Shown: positions 17,860 to 26,800 of the stretch, in pieces
How the letters are laid out: each line of letters starts with the position of its first letter
Numbering within the stretch: the first letter of the stretch is position 1
Assembly: GCF_000195595.1 (NCBI RefSeq)
Contig: NZ_GL882540.1
Span: forward strand, 90,048 to 137,005
Reading direction: 5' to 3'
Length of the DNA stretch: 46,958 nt
Source: Actinomyces sp. oral taxon 170 str. F0386
GTDB taxonomy: Bacteria; Actinomycetota; Actinomycetes; Actinomycetales; Actinomycetaceae
Notes under the pieces: generated by a model
Told to the model about the DNA's origin: nothing
Database searches by the model: none
Seen by the model: only the letters and a program-made list of their open reading frames with translations
Made by a program: the position numbers and the translations under genes

Positions 17860-17879
17860 AATAATGATAATGATTTGCA
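17860..17879 (+). promoter_or_regulatory. Fur/Zur-like box in the first ECF leader
   Basis: The A/T-rich sequence at 17860-17878 matches 15 of 19 positions of the classical Fur box GATAATGATAATCATTATC. Within it TGATAATGATTTGCA (17865-17879) is an imperfect 7-1-7 palindrome, a form used by actinobacterial Fur-family regulators such as Zur. In this GC-rich genome such a stretch stands out. The other parts of the 17596-18004 gap hold a small hairpin (17932-17952) and no gene that I can support; no thiamine riboswitch was seen. Confidence 0.4.
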
Positions 17880-18004
17880 AAAACTGTGGTGTCGGAGTAG
17901 ATGTACGGTCATCGCGCTGGCGCGCCTGATGCGGAGCGTCCTCGGTGCTCCGGCACGACGTCGGATTGTTCACCGTGACCTGTGAGAACACGCAAGGAGA
18001 AACC

Positions 18005-18640
18005 ATGAGCACCACCAGCCGCTCGCCAGAGGCGACTGAGCAGGAAGGACCCGTCATTCGCACCTCGTCGCGCTCGGGCCTGGCCGACTCCGCCCTGGGA
18101 ACCCGCAACCTCATGATGATCGCCGCTCTGGCCGTCGTCTCGATGATCCTCCTGGTGCCCCTGAACTATCTGGCTCCTGCGGCGGGAGCCTCCCGAGACG
18201 CAGTGCTCCTGGGCTGCGCGATCATGGGGCTGTGGCTCGTTCCCTTCCTGCTGCCCGCCACCGTCGTGCGCCGCCCCGGCGCCGTCATGATCGCGGCCCT
18301 TCTTATGGGGATCATGAGTGTCTTCACCACTCCGACCGGTCCCGCCGCCATCATCGGCACCCTCATCGGCGGAGTCTTCGTCGAAGTACCCCTCGCCCTC
18401 ATGCTCTACCGGAAGTGGACCTGGTGGTCCTTCCTGATCTCGGCGGCGACCTTCGGGCTGCTCAACGGCATCATGTACGTCTCCGTCATGAGCGCCTCGG
18501 CGGGCATCGCCTCCGCGGGCACCGGCGTCATCATCGCCGTGGTCTCGGCGCTTGTCGGCGGCGGCATCACCATCGTCCTGACCCGGTTGCTCAACCGCGC
18601 CGGCGTCGGCATCGACCACCGCGTGACCGGCCGTGCCTGA
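18005..18640 (+). CDS. ECF transporter S component, YkoE-like
   Basis: This membrane protein should be the substrate-binding subunit of an energy-coupling-factor importer; 211 residues. The segment LVPFLLPATVVRRPGAVMIAALLMG, given here as LPATVVRRPGAVMIA, together with TPTGPAAIIGTLIGG resembles the YkoE family, whose known members act with YkoD and YkoC on thiamine or its pyrimidine precursor. About five or six hydrophobic segments span residues 35-200. ATG 18005 is supported by AAGGAG; the upstream in-frame start is poorer. It overlaps the fused ATPase/T gene by 8 bases. Iron box 1 upstream and the metallophore genes downstream suggest that the substrate is a metal chelate rather than thiamine, which is inference. 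Confidence 0.75.
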   Translation: MSTTSRSPEATEQEGPVIRTSSRSGLADSALGTRNLMMIAALAVVSMILLVPLNYLAPAAGASRDAVLLGCAIMGLWLVPFLLPATVVRRPGAVMIAALLMGIMSVFTTPTGPAAIIGTLIGGVFVEVPLALMLYRKWTWWSFLISAATFGLLNGIMYVSVMSASAGIASAGTGVIIAVVSALVGGGITIVLTRLLNRAGVGIDHRVTGRA

Positions 18641-21113
18641 GTCGGCACCCGCGGTACCCGCGGTGGAACGGCCTTCGAGCGAGCCGGCGGAACCGGTGCT
18701 GGTGAAGATCGAGGGCCTCAGCGTCCACTACCTCGGACGCGAGAACTGGGTCCTGGACTCCGTCGACCTGACCCATCTGAGCGGCCAGGTCACCGCTGTC
18801 ATCGGCCCGTCGGGCTGTGGCAAGACCACGCTGGTGCGTGCGCTGTGCGGTCTCATCCCGCACTGCCTGCCCTCGGAGTACTCCGGTAGCCTGAACCTCG
18901 CCGGCACGGAGGTCGCCGACGCCTCTGTCCAATCCCTGGCTGAGACCGTCGCCTATGTCGGTCAGAGCCCCGATGCCGCGGTCGTCACCCGCGCCGTCCA
19001 CGACGACGTCGCCTTCCCCCTGCAGAACCTGTGCCTGCCTCGGACCGAGATCACGGCACGGGTCGAGGGCGCCCTGCGTGCGGTGGGGCTGATCGAGCGC
19101 ATCTGGGACGACCCCTGGGTGCTCTCAGGCGGACAGCGCCAACGGCTCTCGGTCGCCGTCGCTCTGGCCATGCGCCCACAGCTCCTCGTCCTCGATGAGC
19201 CGACCAGCACCATCGATGCCACTGGCCGTGAGGAGTTCTACGCACTCATCTCCTCGCTGACGGCCTCCGGGACGGCGGTCGTCGTCATCGACCACGACCT
19301 CGACCCGGTGCTGCCCGTCGTGGACCAGGTCCTGGCTCTCGATACCGTCGGAGGCGTCATCGCCGTCGGCTCGCCGCGCGAGGTCTTCACGGGGCACCGC
19401 AGCGAGCTGACCGGTGCCGGCGTGTGGATGCCTCGGGCGCTGCGTGACGTCGAGGATAGCCTCCCCGCGAGCTCTTCCGCACCTGACGTACCACTAACCT
19501 GCGCCGAAGCCGGAATCCATGTGCCGCGACTCGCCGATCTGTGCGCGGACGTCGAGGTGCGCTACCTGGAGAAGCAGACGCGGGACTCCGCTGAGAACTG
19601 GCAGCAGGTCGAAGCCATCGACACCCGTGACGCGCTCGCCGGCCGCGCCCGGTCGGAGCCCAGAACCAGTGTCGAGCTGATAGACCTCGAGGTGCCGGGG
19701 CGCTCTCCACACGTGTCGATGCGGCTGGGTGGCGGAGAGCTCGTGGGGCTGATCGGCCCCAACGGCGCGGGCAAGTCCTCGATCCTGTCCGCCCTGGCCG
19801 GCCTCGTTGGTTCCGTCGCGAGCAGGGCGGTCGTCGGTGGCCGGAGGGTGGGCAAGGGCCGGCACCTGGTCGGCTACGTCTTCCAGAACCCCGAGCACCA
19901 GTTCGTGGCCACCACTGTCGGGGCCGAGCTCGCCGTCGGAGGGACCTCACAGGCGAGGGTTGACCGGCTCCTTCAGCAGTTCCACCTCGTTGCCCATCGG
20001 GACTACCACCCCCTGACCCTCTCGGGAGGTCAGGCCCGCAGGCTCTCCGTGGCCACCATGGTCAGCGAGGAACGCGACGTCGTCGTCCTGGACGAGCCCA
20101 CTTACGGGCAGGACTGGGACAACACCCGCGAGCTCATGGACTTCATCGACCAGCTGCGCGACCAGGGGCGTACGGTCATCATGGCCACCCACGACCTCGA
20201 GCTCGCCCTGGACCACTGCACCCACATCATCGCCCTGCCTCGGCCGACGGTGCGAACCAGAACGGGCCCGGACCCAACGCAAAGGGTCGCCGCGGCCGAG
20301 GACGCCGGTGAGACGGCCAGGACAGTCGACGTCGAGGCGGATGCCTCGCCTTCCGGATCGCCCTGCCTTCCCCCGGTCCCGCCCAGGCCCCAGCCGCGGC
20401 GAGGCCTGTTCTCCTCCCTCAACCCCCTCACCCCCTTCCTGGCGGTCCTGCCCGTCATGGTGATGGTCTTCGCCCTGCGCAACCACCATCTCAACCTGGG
20501 CGTCCTGCTGATCTCCTCGCTCCTCGTCGTCGCCGCGCGCGCCTCCCTGCGGCGCACTATCGCCTCGGTGGTCGCCCCTTGGACGGTCACTGCGCTCATG
20601 ATCTGGATCTTCAGTAGCGGAAGCCACCACCAGGAGACTGCTGCGCGCCTCTACGACCTGGGTGACGCGGTGACAGGAGGTACCGGCATCGGTGCGCTTG
20701 TCGCACTCATCCTCGTCTCCGGCGTCTCCACCGACCCTGAGGCTCTCATCCGGACCCTGACCACCACCTTCCATGTGCCCTACCGTCTGGGGGCGGCGGG
20801 CACCGCGGCCATCGCCTTCATCACCCGCTTCCATGACGACTTCGTCCTCCTGCGCACCGCCAGGGCATTGCGTGGAATCGGACGGCGCTGGGGGCTGCTG
20901 GCCCCTGTGGTCCGCTGGGTCGGATCAATCCTGCCGCTGATGATCCTGGCCATCCAGCACGCCGAGCGCGTCGCCCTGTCCATGGACTCGCGCGCCTTCG
21001 GTGCCCACCGACGACGCACCGAGATGACCGACGAGCCCTGGAGAGCGCGCGACTGGGGAGTCGTCGTGCTCGCCTGGACGCTGGTGGCTATCGCCTGGCT
21101 CGCCGTTGCCTGA
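18633..21113 (+). CDS. fused ECF transporter: ATPase-ATPase-transmembrane T protein
   Basis: One 826-residue protein carries the energising module of an ECF importer. ABC domain 1 has Walker A GPSGCGKTT (about 59-67), signature LSGGQRQRLS (about 164) and Walker B LLVLDEPTS. ABC domain 2 has GPNGAGKSS (about 375), LSGGQARRLS (about 463) and VVVLDEPTYG. A linker rich in Pro and acidic residues leads to a hydrophobic C-terminus (about 600-826) with an EcfT coupling helix, ARALRGIG. Bacterial ECF modules usually have separate A and T genes, or a YkoD-like A-A gene beside YkoC; the fusion of all three is less common. The GTG start overlaps the S gene, so the two are co-translated. It probably pairs with the YkoE-like subunit. 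Confidence 0.85.
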   Translation: MPESAPAVPAVERPSSEPAEPVLVKIEGLSVHYLGRENWVLDSVDLTHLSGQVTAVIGPSGCGKTTLVRALCGLIPHCLPSEYSGSLNLAGTEVADASVQSLAETVAYVGQSPDAAVVTRAVHDDVAFPLQNLCLPRTEITARVEGALRAVGLIERIWDDPWVLSGGQRQRLSVAVALAMRPQLLVLDEPTSTIDATGREEFYALISSLTASGTAVVVIDHDLDPVLPVVDQVLALDTVGGVIAVGSPREVFTGHRSELTGAGVWMPRALRDVEDSLPASSSAPDVPLTCAEAGIHVPRLADLCADVEVRYLEKQTRDSAENWQQVEAIDTRDALAGRARSEPRTSVELIDLEVPGRSPHVSMRLGGGELVGLIGPNGAGKSSILSALAGLVGSVASRAVVGGRRVGKGRHLVGYVFQNPEHQFVATTVGAELAVGGTSQARVDRLLQQFHLVAHRDYHPLTLSGGQARRLSVATMVSEERDVVVLDEPTYGQDWDNTRELMDFIDQLRDQGRTVIMATHDLELALDHCTHIIALPRPTVRTRTGPDPTQRVAAAEDAGETARTVDVEADASPSGSPCLPPVPPRPQPRRGLFSSLNPLTPFLAVLPVMVMVFALRNHHLNLGVLLISSLLVVAARASLRRTIASVVAPWTVTALMIWIFSSGSHHQETAARLYDLGDAVTGGTGIGALVALILVSGVSTDPEALIRTLTTTFHVPYRLGAAGTAAIAFITRFHDDFVLLRTARALRGIGRRWGLLAPVVRWVGSILPLMILAIQHAERVALSMDSRAFGAHRRRTEMTDEPWRARDWGVVVLAWTLVAIAWLAVA

Positions 21114-21382
21114 CGGCGGCACCTCTGGACACGAGAGATGAATCCCTATTTTTACGGCATCGTGTAATCAAAGTAGCGGCGAGTTGCACACTCGACGGCT
21201 GTAGGCAAAGAGAGTTGGCTGTCGCGACCAAGAGTGCGCGTTAGCTCTTCTAGAGTCCAGTGATTGCAGCGAATATTGCAGTGTATCTGACAGCTGTGCG
21301 GATCGGCCTTGCGGGAGGAGTGGAGGTTCTCCGTGGTCCGGAGTACTCGATCCCTGCGTTCCCTAGTCGGGTTGGGGTGGCA

Positions 21383-21388
21383 TTGACA
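21383..21388 (+). promoter_or_regulatory. perfect -35 element of the biosynthetic operon
   Basis: TTGACA is an exact -35 consensus. The -10 is not obvious: AAAGTA (21407-21412, 18-base spacer) falls inside the iron box, and TATACC begins at 21411. Either way the box covers the -10 region, so iron-loaded repressor would block initiation. Confidence 0.5.
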
Positions 21389-21400
21389 CGGAACATTAAC

Positions 21401-21419
21401 TAAGGCAAAGTATACCTAA
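21401..21419 (+). promoter_or_regulatory. DtxR/IdeR-type iron box 2
   Basis: TAAGGCAAAGTATACCTAA matches 14 of 19 positions of TWAGGTTAGSCTWACCTWA and overlaps the presumed -10. The following bases continue the similarity with iron box 1 (GTATRCCTMACCAAAGAA in both). It probably places the NRPS run under the same iron control as the first ECF operon. The rest of the gap 21114-21513 contains short inverted repeats and a leader stem-loop but no gene that I can support. Confidence 0.65.
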
Positions 21420-21440
21420 CCAAAGAAACAGTATATTTTG

Positions 21441-21483
21441 CGGAGCGCGCCACCGGAGATGACGTCAGCGTCGTGCGCCTCCG
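21441..21483 (+). promoter_or_regulatory. leader stem-loop before the first biosynthetic gene
   Basis: CGGAGCGCGC (21441-21450) can pair with GCGCCTCCG (21475-21483) with one bulged base. The loop contains the palindrome TGACGTCA (21462-21469 region). It lies between the iron box and the translation start, so it may influence early transcription or translation. Confidence 0.3.
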
Positions 21484-21513
21484 TTGCTCGGTAACCGATC
21501 TGTGGGAGGCGTC

Positions 21514-22626
21514 TTGTCGCAAACTGCTAGCGGGCACCGCATCGGGGTCATCGGCTCCCGCGGTGCTGTTGGGCGGGTGCTGGTCGCGCTCCTGCGCAGT
21601 GCGGGGTACGAGGTGGTCTGTGGCAACCGGACCAGGAGAGGTTCCGACGAGGACTCCGTCGTCGTTGACGCTCATGAACCGAACAGCGTGCGGAGGTTCG
21701 CCCGTGGGTGCCGTGCCTTGGTGAACTGCGCTGGCCCGTCCTACCTCATCGCAGACAGGGTCGCCGCAGCCCTGCCGGCGAGTGTGGTCTATATCGATCC
21801 TTTCGGTGCCAACCTCTTTGATGGATATCGCGGGCAGGGCCTGAGAATCATCAACGCGGGCTGCACCCCTGGTCTCAGCGGGCTGCTGGTGCGCCATCTG
21901 GCTTCGCGATTGGACGTCTGCAGCGCGGTGACCGTCTGCAGCGGCGGGAGGGAGCAGGGCGGCGTCGCGGGATTCGCCGACGTCATTCTCAGTACGCGTG
22001 AAGGATACGGCTATCCCAACCAGATGGTGCTGGACGGCCGTCCCCGCCCCTACGCTGAGAGGGCGGAGGAGGCGGAAGATACTGATGCCTTCCCAGTGGA
22101 CGATGACAGTGTTCGCTCTCCTTTTGTGACGGACGAGCTGCGCCGGGTGGCGATTGACTTCGGCGTCCCCGCCTTGACGGGAATCCTGGTGATTCCGGAT
22201 CGAGACTCGTTGCACCTCCTTCTCAAGGCGATGACGTGCAGTCAGGAGGACGATACGGATGATCTCATCGGCGTGCTCTCTCAGATCGACGACGCCAAAT
22301 CAAGGTTGGATGCGGGCAAGAAGAACTGGTTCGTCATCCAGGTGACAGCGCGCGGATATCTTCGAGGCAAGCTCTACCGGAGCACGATGACCGTCCGCTC
22401 TCGGGACAGCAGTGAGCTGACAGCGGCCTTTCTGGCGCAGTCGGTGGTTCGCGCGCTCGAAGCGGACGGCCTGGAGGGGGTCGTGTGGGGGTATGAGCTC
22501 ATGAAAGCGGACCCGCTTCTGGATGCCTTGCGCCTCATGGGCGTCAGCGTTGAGGCGGAGGAGGCGACGACGGCTGTGGGTCCCAGTGCCCATGAGTCTG
22601 AGCTGATCGAATCCGGTTTCCTGTGA
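21514..22626 (+). CDS. saccharopine-dehydrogenase-like NAD(P)-binding protein
   Basis: This is a predicted cytoplasmic oxidoreductase, 370 residues from TTG 21514. The N-terminus has a Rossmann motif (IGVIGSRGAVGRVL) with a basic-tailed second strand (GNRTRR), which suits NADP. The segments CAGPSYLIADRV and NAGCTPGLSGLL resemble the saccharopine dehydrogenase family. TTG 21514 follows GGGAGG by 4 bases; GTG 21502 and TTG 21484 are alternatives, and no ATG precedes the Rossmann fold. It is the first gene of the biosynthetic run and lies before a thiazolinyl-imide reductase. It may reduce a ring or an intermediate of the metallophore, but its substrate is not known to me. Confidence 0.7.
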   Translation: MSQTASGHRIGVIGSRGAVGRVLVALLRSAGYEVVCGNRTRRGSDEDSVVVDAHEPNSVRRFARGCRALVNCAGPSYLIADRVAAALPASVVYIDPFGANLFDGYRGQGLRIINAGCTPGLSGLLVRHLASRLDVCSAVTVCSGGREQGGVAGFADVILSTREGYGYPNQMVLDGRPRPYAERAEEAEDTDAFPVDDDSVRSPFVTDELRRVAIDFGVPALTGILVIPDRDSLHLLLKAMTCSQEDDTDDLIGVLSQIDDAKSRLDAGKKNWFVIQVTARGYLRGKLYRSTMTVRSRDSSELTAAFLAQSVVRALEADGLEGVVWGYELMKADPLLDALRLMGVSVEAEEATTAVGPSAHESELIESGFL

Positions 22627-22715
22627 TCAGTTTTCTTGACCGGACCGTGACTGGCTGTTCTATGGAATGAGTGGTTCTGGAAAGTGTGTTCTGAGGGCTT
22701 CAGGGGGAGTGAGGG

Positions 22716-23795
22716 ATGAGTAGGCTGCGGGCAGTGGTGTGCGGCACCACCTTCGGGCGTCTCTATGCTGCGGGTATTCGTCTTCGCTCCTCTCGTTACG
22801 AGCTGGCCGGCATACTCTCGCGGGGCAGTGAGCAGTCTCGTCAGTTCTCGCAGGACCAGGGGGTGCCCCTGTGCACTGAGATCGATGACCTCCCTGAGCA
22901 TGACATGGCGTTGGTCGTGGTCAGGTCCGGAGTCGTCGGAGGTGACGGGGCGCGCTTGGCTCAACGCTTCCTGTCGTCAGGCAAGCATGTGGCCATGGAG
23001 CATCCCATCGACAAGCGTGATGCGGTGGCGTGCTACCGCGAAGCGTCAATGGCCGGCTGCGGCTTTCTCGTCAACACCTTCTACCGCTACAGCTCCACGA
23101 TCAGGACTTACCTGAGGATGGTGGAGGTCCTGCGCGCTCGTTTCGGGATCATCCAGGTCGAGGCGGAGTGTAGCATCCATTTTCTTTACTCCATGCTGGA
23201 CATCATTGGGAGAATCGCTGACGGGTTCACCCCCTGGAGGGTCGAGGAGCAGGGGGCGCGTTCTGACGTCTTCACGTGCTTGTCCGCGTCGTTCAGGGGA
23301 ATCCCTGTGTCTCTTCGTGTGGTCAACAAGATGGACCCGTTCAATCCGGACGACTTTGTGCATGTTGGCCACCGAGTCACCGTCTTCACGGCGGCAGGAA
23401 GCCTTGTGCTTCCTGAGACCGACGGAAAGATCGTGTGGCATCCCAATGTCTCGAGTCCTCGCGGTCCCGAAGGCGTCCTGGAGATTGATGCCGATGAACG
23501 GTTGAGCCTGACGGTTCTTCACGAGGAGCTGACTGTCGAGGCGGATGTCATGCGTCGATCACTGTTCGAGGTGGTATGGCCGAATGCGGTAGCGGAGTTC
23601 CTCGACGAGGCTCATCATCAGCTGACTCATCCCGAGGGCCGCGCCCGTGAGGCCGAGTACACACTGACTCTCTGCTCCGTGTGGGCAGAGGCCGGAAAGC
23701 TCCTGGGGCCCACACAGGAGCTGCGGTCGCACATGTCCGCCCATCCCCTCTCGTTGGCGCAGATCGTTGGTGAGGCGGCGGTTGATCTGACGTAG
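22716..23795 (+). CDS. thiazolinyl imide reductase, Irp3/YbtU/PchG family
   Basis: The family reduces a PCP-bound thiazoline to thiazolidine with NADPH during yersiniabactin and pyochelin assembly. The protein has 359 residues. The N-terminal nucleotide-binding motif CGTTFGRLYAAGI is close to the form typical of Irp3/PchG, and EHPIDKRDAV plus VNTFYRYS represent the catalytic region of the Gfo/Idh-like fold. The ATG follows GGGGGAGTGAGGG. It lies 56 bases before NRPS-1 and probably acts in trans on one of the three cysteine-derived rings. The preceding reductase-like gene makes two NAD(P) enzymes in the run. Confidence 0.88.
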   Translation: MSRLRAVVCGTTFGRLYAAGIRLRSSRYELAGILSRGSEQSRQFSQDQGVPLCTEIDDLPEHDMALVVVRSGVVGGDGARLAQRFLSSGKHVAMEHPIDKRDAVACYREASMAGCGFLVNTFYRYSSTIRTYLRMVEVLRARFGIIQVEAECSIHFLYSMLDIIGRIADGFTPWRVEEQGARSDVFTCLSASFRGIPVSLRVVNKMDPFNPDDFVHVGHRVTVFTAAGSLVLPETDGKIVWHPNVSSPRGPEGVLEIDADERLSLTVLHEELTVEADVMRRSLFEVVWPNAVAEFLDEAHHQLTHPEGRAREAEYTLTLCSVWAEAGKLLGPTQELRSHMSAHPLSLAQIVGEAAVDLT

Positions 23796-23851
23796 GAAGC
23801 AGATATGGCAGGTATGTCGTGTGCGGTGATTGAGGAGTCGGGAGAACTATT

Positions 23852-26800
23852 GTGAGTGTTGAGAATCTGATTGAGGGGCTCAGGCGTCGAGGTGTCGTCC
23901 TCTGGGACAACGGCAACAGGTTGGGCTACCGGTGTCCTCAGGGAGTCCTGACGCAGGAGGACATGGCGGCCATCAAAGAGCATAAGACGGAGATCCTGTC
24001 CTACCTGAAAACGGTCAACAGGATTGAGCATGACGCCGAGTCCCGGTACGAACCGTTCCCCATGACGGACATTCAGCGCGCCTACAACACCGGGCGGTAC
24101 GTCGGATACGAGCTCGGGGGGACTGGGTGCCACAGCTATGTCGAACTGCGGGCACCCCGCCTGGACCGTGCACGTCTCGAGGCCGCCTGGCACGACCTGA
24201 TCCGACGGCACGACCTGCTATCGGCGGTCGTCATGCCGCCGGACATGATCCGGGTCGTTCCCTTTGGGGAAGGACCTGTTCCGCCCGTTCTCAAGGAGCA
24301 TGATCTGCGCGGGCACGACCCGCAGGTGCCGGACGAGGACTATCTCAGATGTCGCCGTGAGATGGAGGACAGGGCATACTCCCCAGGTGAGTGGCCGCTC
24401 CACGAGTTCCGCCTGCTCCAGTTCGACGACTACAGCATCATCCAGTTCTCCGTCGACATGACGATCGCCGACTTCGTCAGCGTTCAGGTGATGGTGGATG
24501 AGCTCATGGCTCTTTATGACGGAAAGCCGCTCGATCCTCTGCCCGAGACAACCTTCAGGGATATCGTCATCTCGCGCGCCTCCCGCCGCGGTTCCGCAGC
24601 CGGAAAAGCCGAGTACGACAGCTCCAGGCAGTACTGGCAGGACGCCGTCGGCTCTCTGCCGGGAAGGCCGTTCCTCCCGGTGGAGAACGGTGTTGGAGAG
24701 GTCGATGGGCCTGTTCGCTTCACCCGCCGTACTTGGACGTGCCCGCCGAGGTCATGGGCGTCGTTGGTGAGCTGGGCGAGGAAGCACGCGGTGACGCCGT
24801 CGAGCATTCTCCTGGCCGTTTACACCGATGTTCTTCGACGGTGGTCGAGCTCGCCGGACTTCTGCGTCAACGTGACGTCAATGAGCCGTGACAGCAGCAT
24901 CACCGGGATCGAGCGCATCGTCGGAGACTTCACGGATGTCACCGTCCACGCCAGCCGTGCGCACCCCGGACCATTCATCGACCGAGTCAGGGCTACCCAG
25001 CAGCAGCTGGCCGAGGAGCTGTCTCACGCCGCCTTCCCCGGAACGGAGGTTCTGCGCGAGATGGGGAGGGCCAAGGGTGAGAGCATCGTGATCCCTGTGG
25101 TCTTCACCGGTGCCCTGGGAAGCAGCCCACGGCGCCAGGCCGACGGGACGCTTGAGCTCGTGTACGGCGTCAGCCGCACCCCGCAGGTGTGGATCGACTG
25201 CCAGGCCCTGGAGGACGACGGGACATGCCGTATCAACTGGGATGTGCGAGAGGGCACCATTCCGACATCGATCCTTCAGGACATGTGGGAGAGCTTCACG
25301 CAGGCGCTCGACCGACTGATTGATGACGAGTCCGTCTGGCAGTCCGACGACGTCGTTCGCCTCACGAGCCGGATGCAGGACGTGCGCGCCCGGATACGGC
25401 CGACGGATACCGAGCATCCCGCTACGACGCTGCACGCAGCATTCTGGGAGCAGGTCCGTAACCGTCCTGGCGACATCGCCCTGGTGCACGACGGTAGACG
25501 CTACTCGTACGGACAGGTGGCGGAGTACGTCCAGGCCCTGGAACCGCGGCTGTCCGACGTCGGCGTGGGGGACAGGGTCGCCATTGTCCTGAGGAGGAGC
25601 GTGTGGCAGGTGGCCGCGGTCCTCGCCGTCCTGTCGGCAGGAGCCGCCTACGTACCGATCGACCACGACCAGCCGGCCGCTCGTCGGGAACGGATGATGT
25701 CGGTCTGCCGCCCGCGGCTGGTCATCGCCGACGCAGGCTACCGCGCACCGAACGACCGGGTCGCGGTCATCGACGTCGAGGGTCTGTGCCCGAGCCCATG
25801 GACCGGACCGCTTCCTGCGCCCGTGCCGGTCGACTCACCCGCCTACATCATCTTCACCTCCGGCAGCACCGGCACCCCCAAGGGCGTTGTGATGACTCAT
25901 GCCGCCGCCATGAACACGATCTCCGACGTCAACGAGCGTTTTGGCCGCTCACGGCCCAGGACGGTGCTCGGAGTGTCCCGGCTCTCCTTCGACCTGTCCG
26001 TCTACGACATCTTCGGGACCTTCGCGAGCGCAGGTGCGCTGGTCCTGCCGACGGAGACGGAGGCCAAGGACCCGAGCGCGTGGATCGACCTGATGCATGC
26101 CGCCGGCGTCGACACGTGGAACTCGGTGCCGGCCCTGTTCGAGATGCTCCTCCAGGAGCGTCAGGCCGAGAGTCTCCCTCCGGACCGCGATCTGGAGCTC
26201 GTCCTTCTCTCGGGTGATCTCATCCCCCGCACGCTGCCGGCACAGGCACGCCCCGCCTTTCCCCACGCCGAGCTCGTCAGCCTGGGAGGCGCCACCGAAG
26301 CGGGGATCTGGTCGATCTACCACGTGATGACCCACCACACCGGCAAGGAGAACATCCCCTACGGGGTGCCCCTGTCACGTCAGAGGGTGCAGGTGCTGGA
26401 CGAGTTCCTCAATGAGTGCCCCGATGGTGTCACTGGCCTCATCCACATCTCCGGTGACAGCCTGGCCACGGAGTACTGCGGGGACCCGGAGACGACGGCG
26501 CAGAAGTTCTGCTTCTCCGCCAGGCAGAACCGTCGCCTCTACAACACCGGAGACATCGGCAGCTACCGCTCCGACGGCGTCATCGACTTCCACGGGCGGG
26601 CTGACAGCCAGGTCAAGATCAATGGCTACCGGGTTGAGACCGGGGAGATCGCATCCGTTCTGCACCGGCACGAGGCTGTGGGACAAGCGGCTGTCATCAC
26701 CGAGGACGTCAACGGCACAAAGCGACTGAGGGCCTTTGTGACGCCGGCGGACAAGGGGATCTCCGCGGTCGACGCCGCTCCTGGCGGCTCGGAGACCCCG

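Noticed and set aside
17762-18004. possible TPP riboswitch before the YkoE-like gene
   Set aside because: I looked for the conserved CTGAGA and ACCTGA elements and did not find them in a suitable order.
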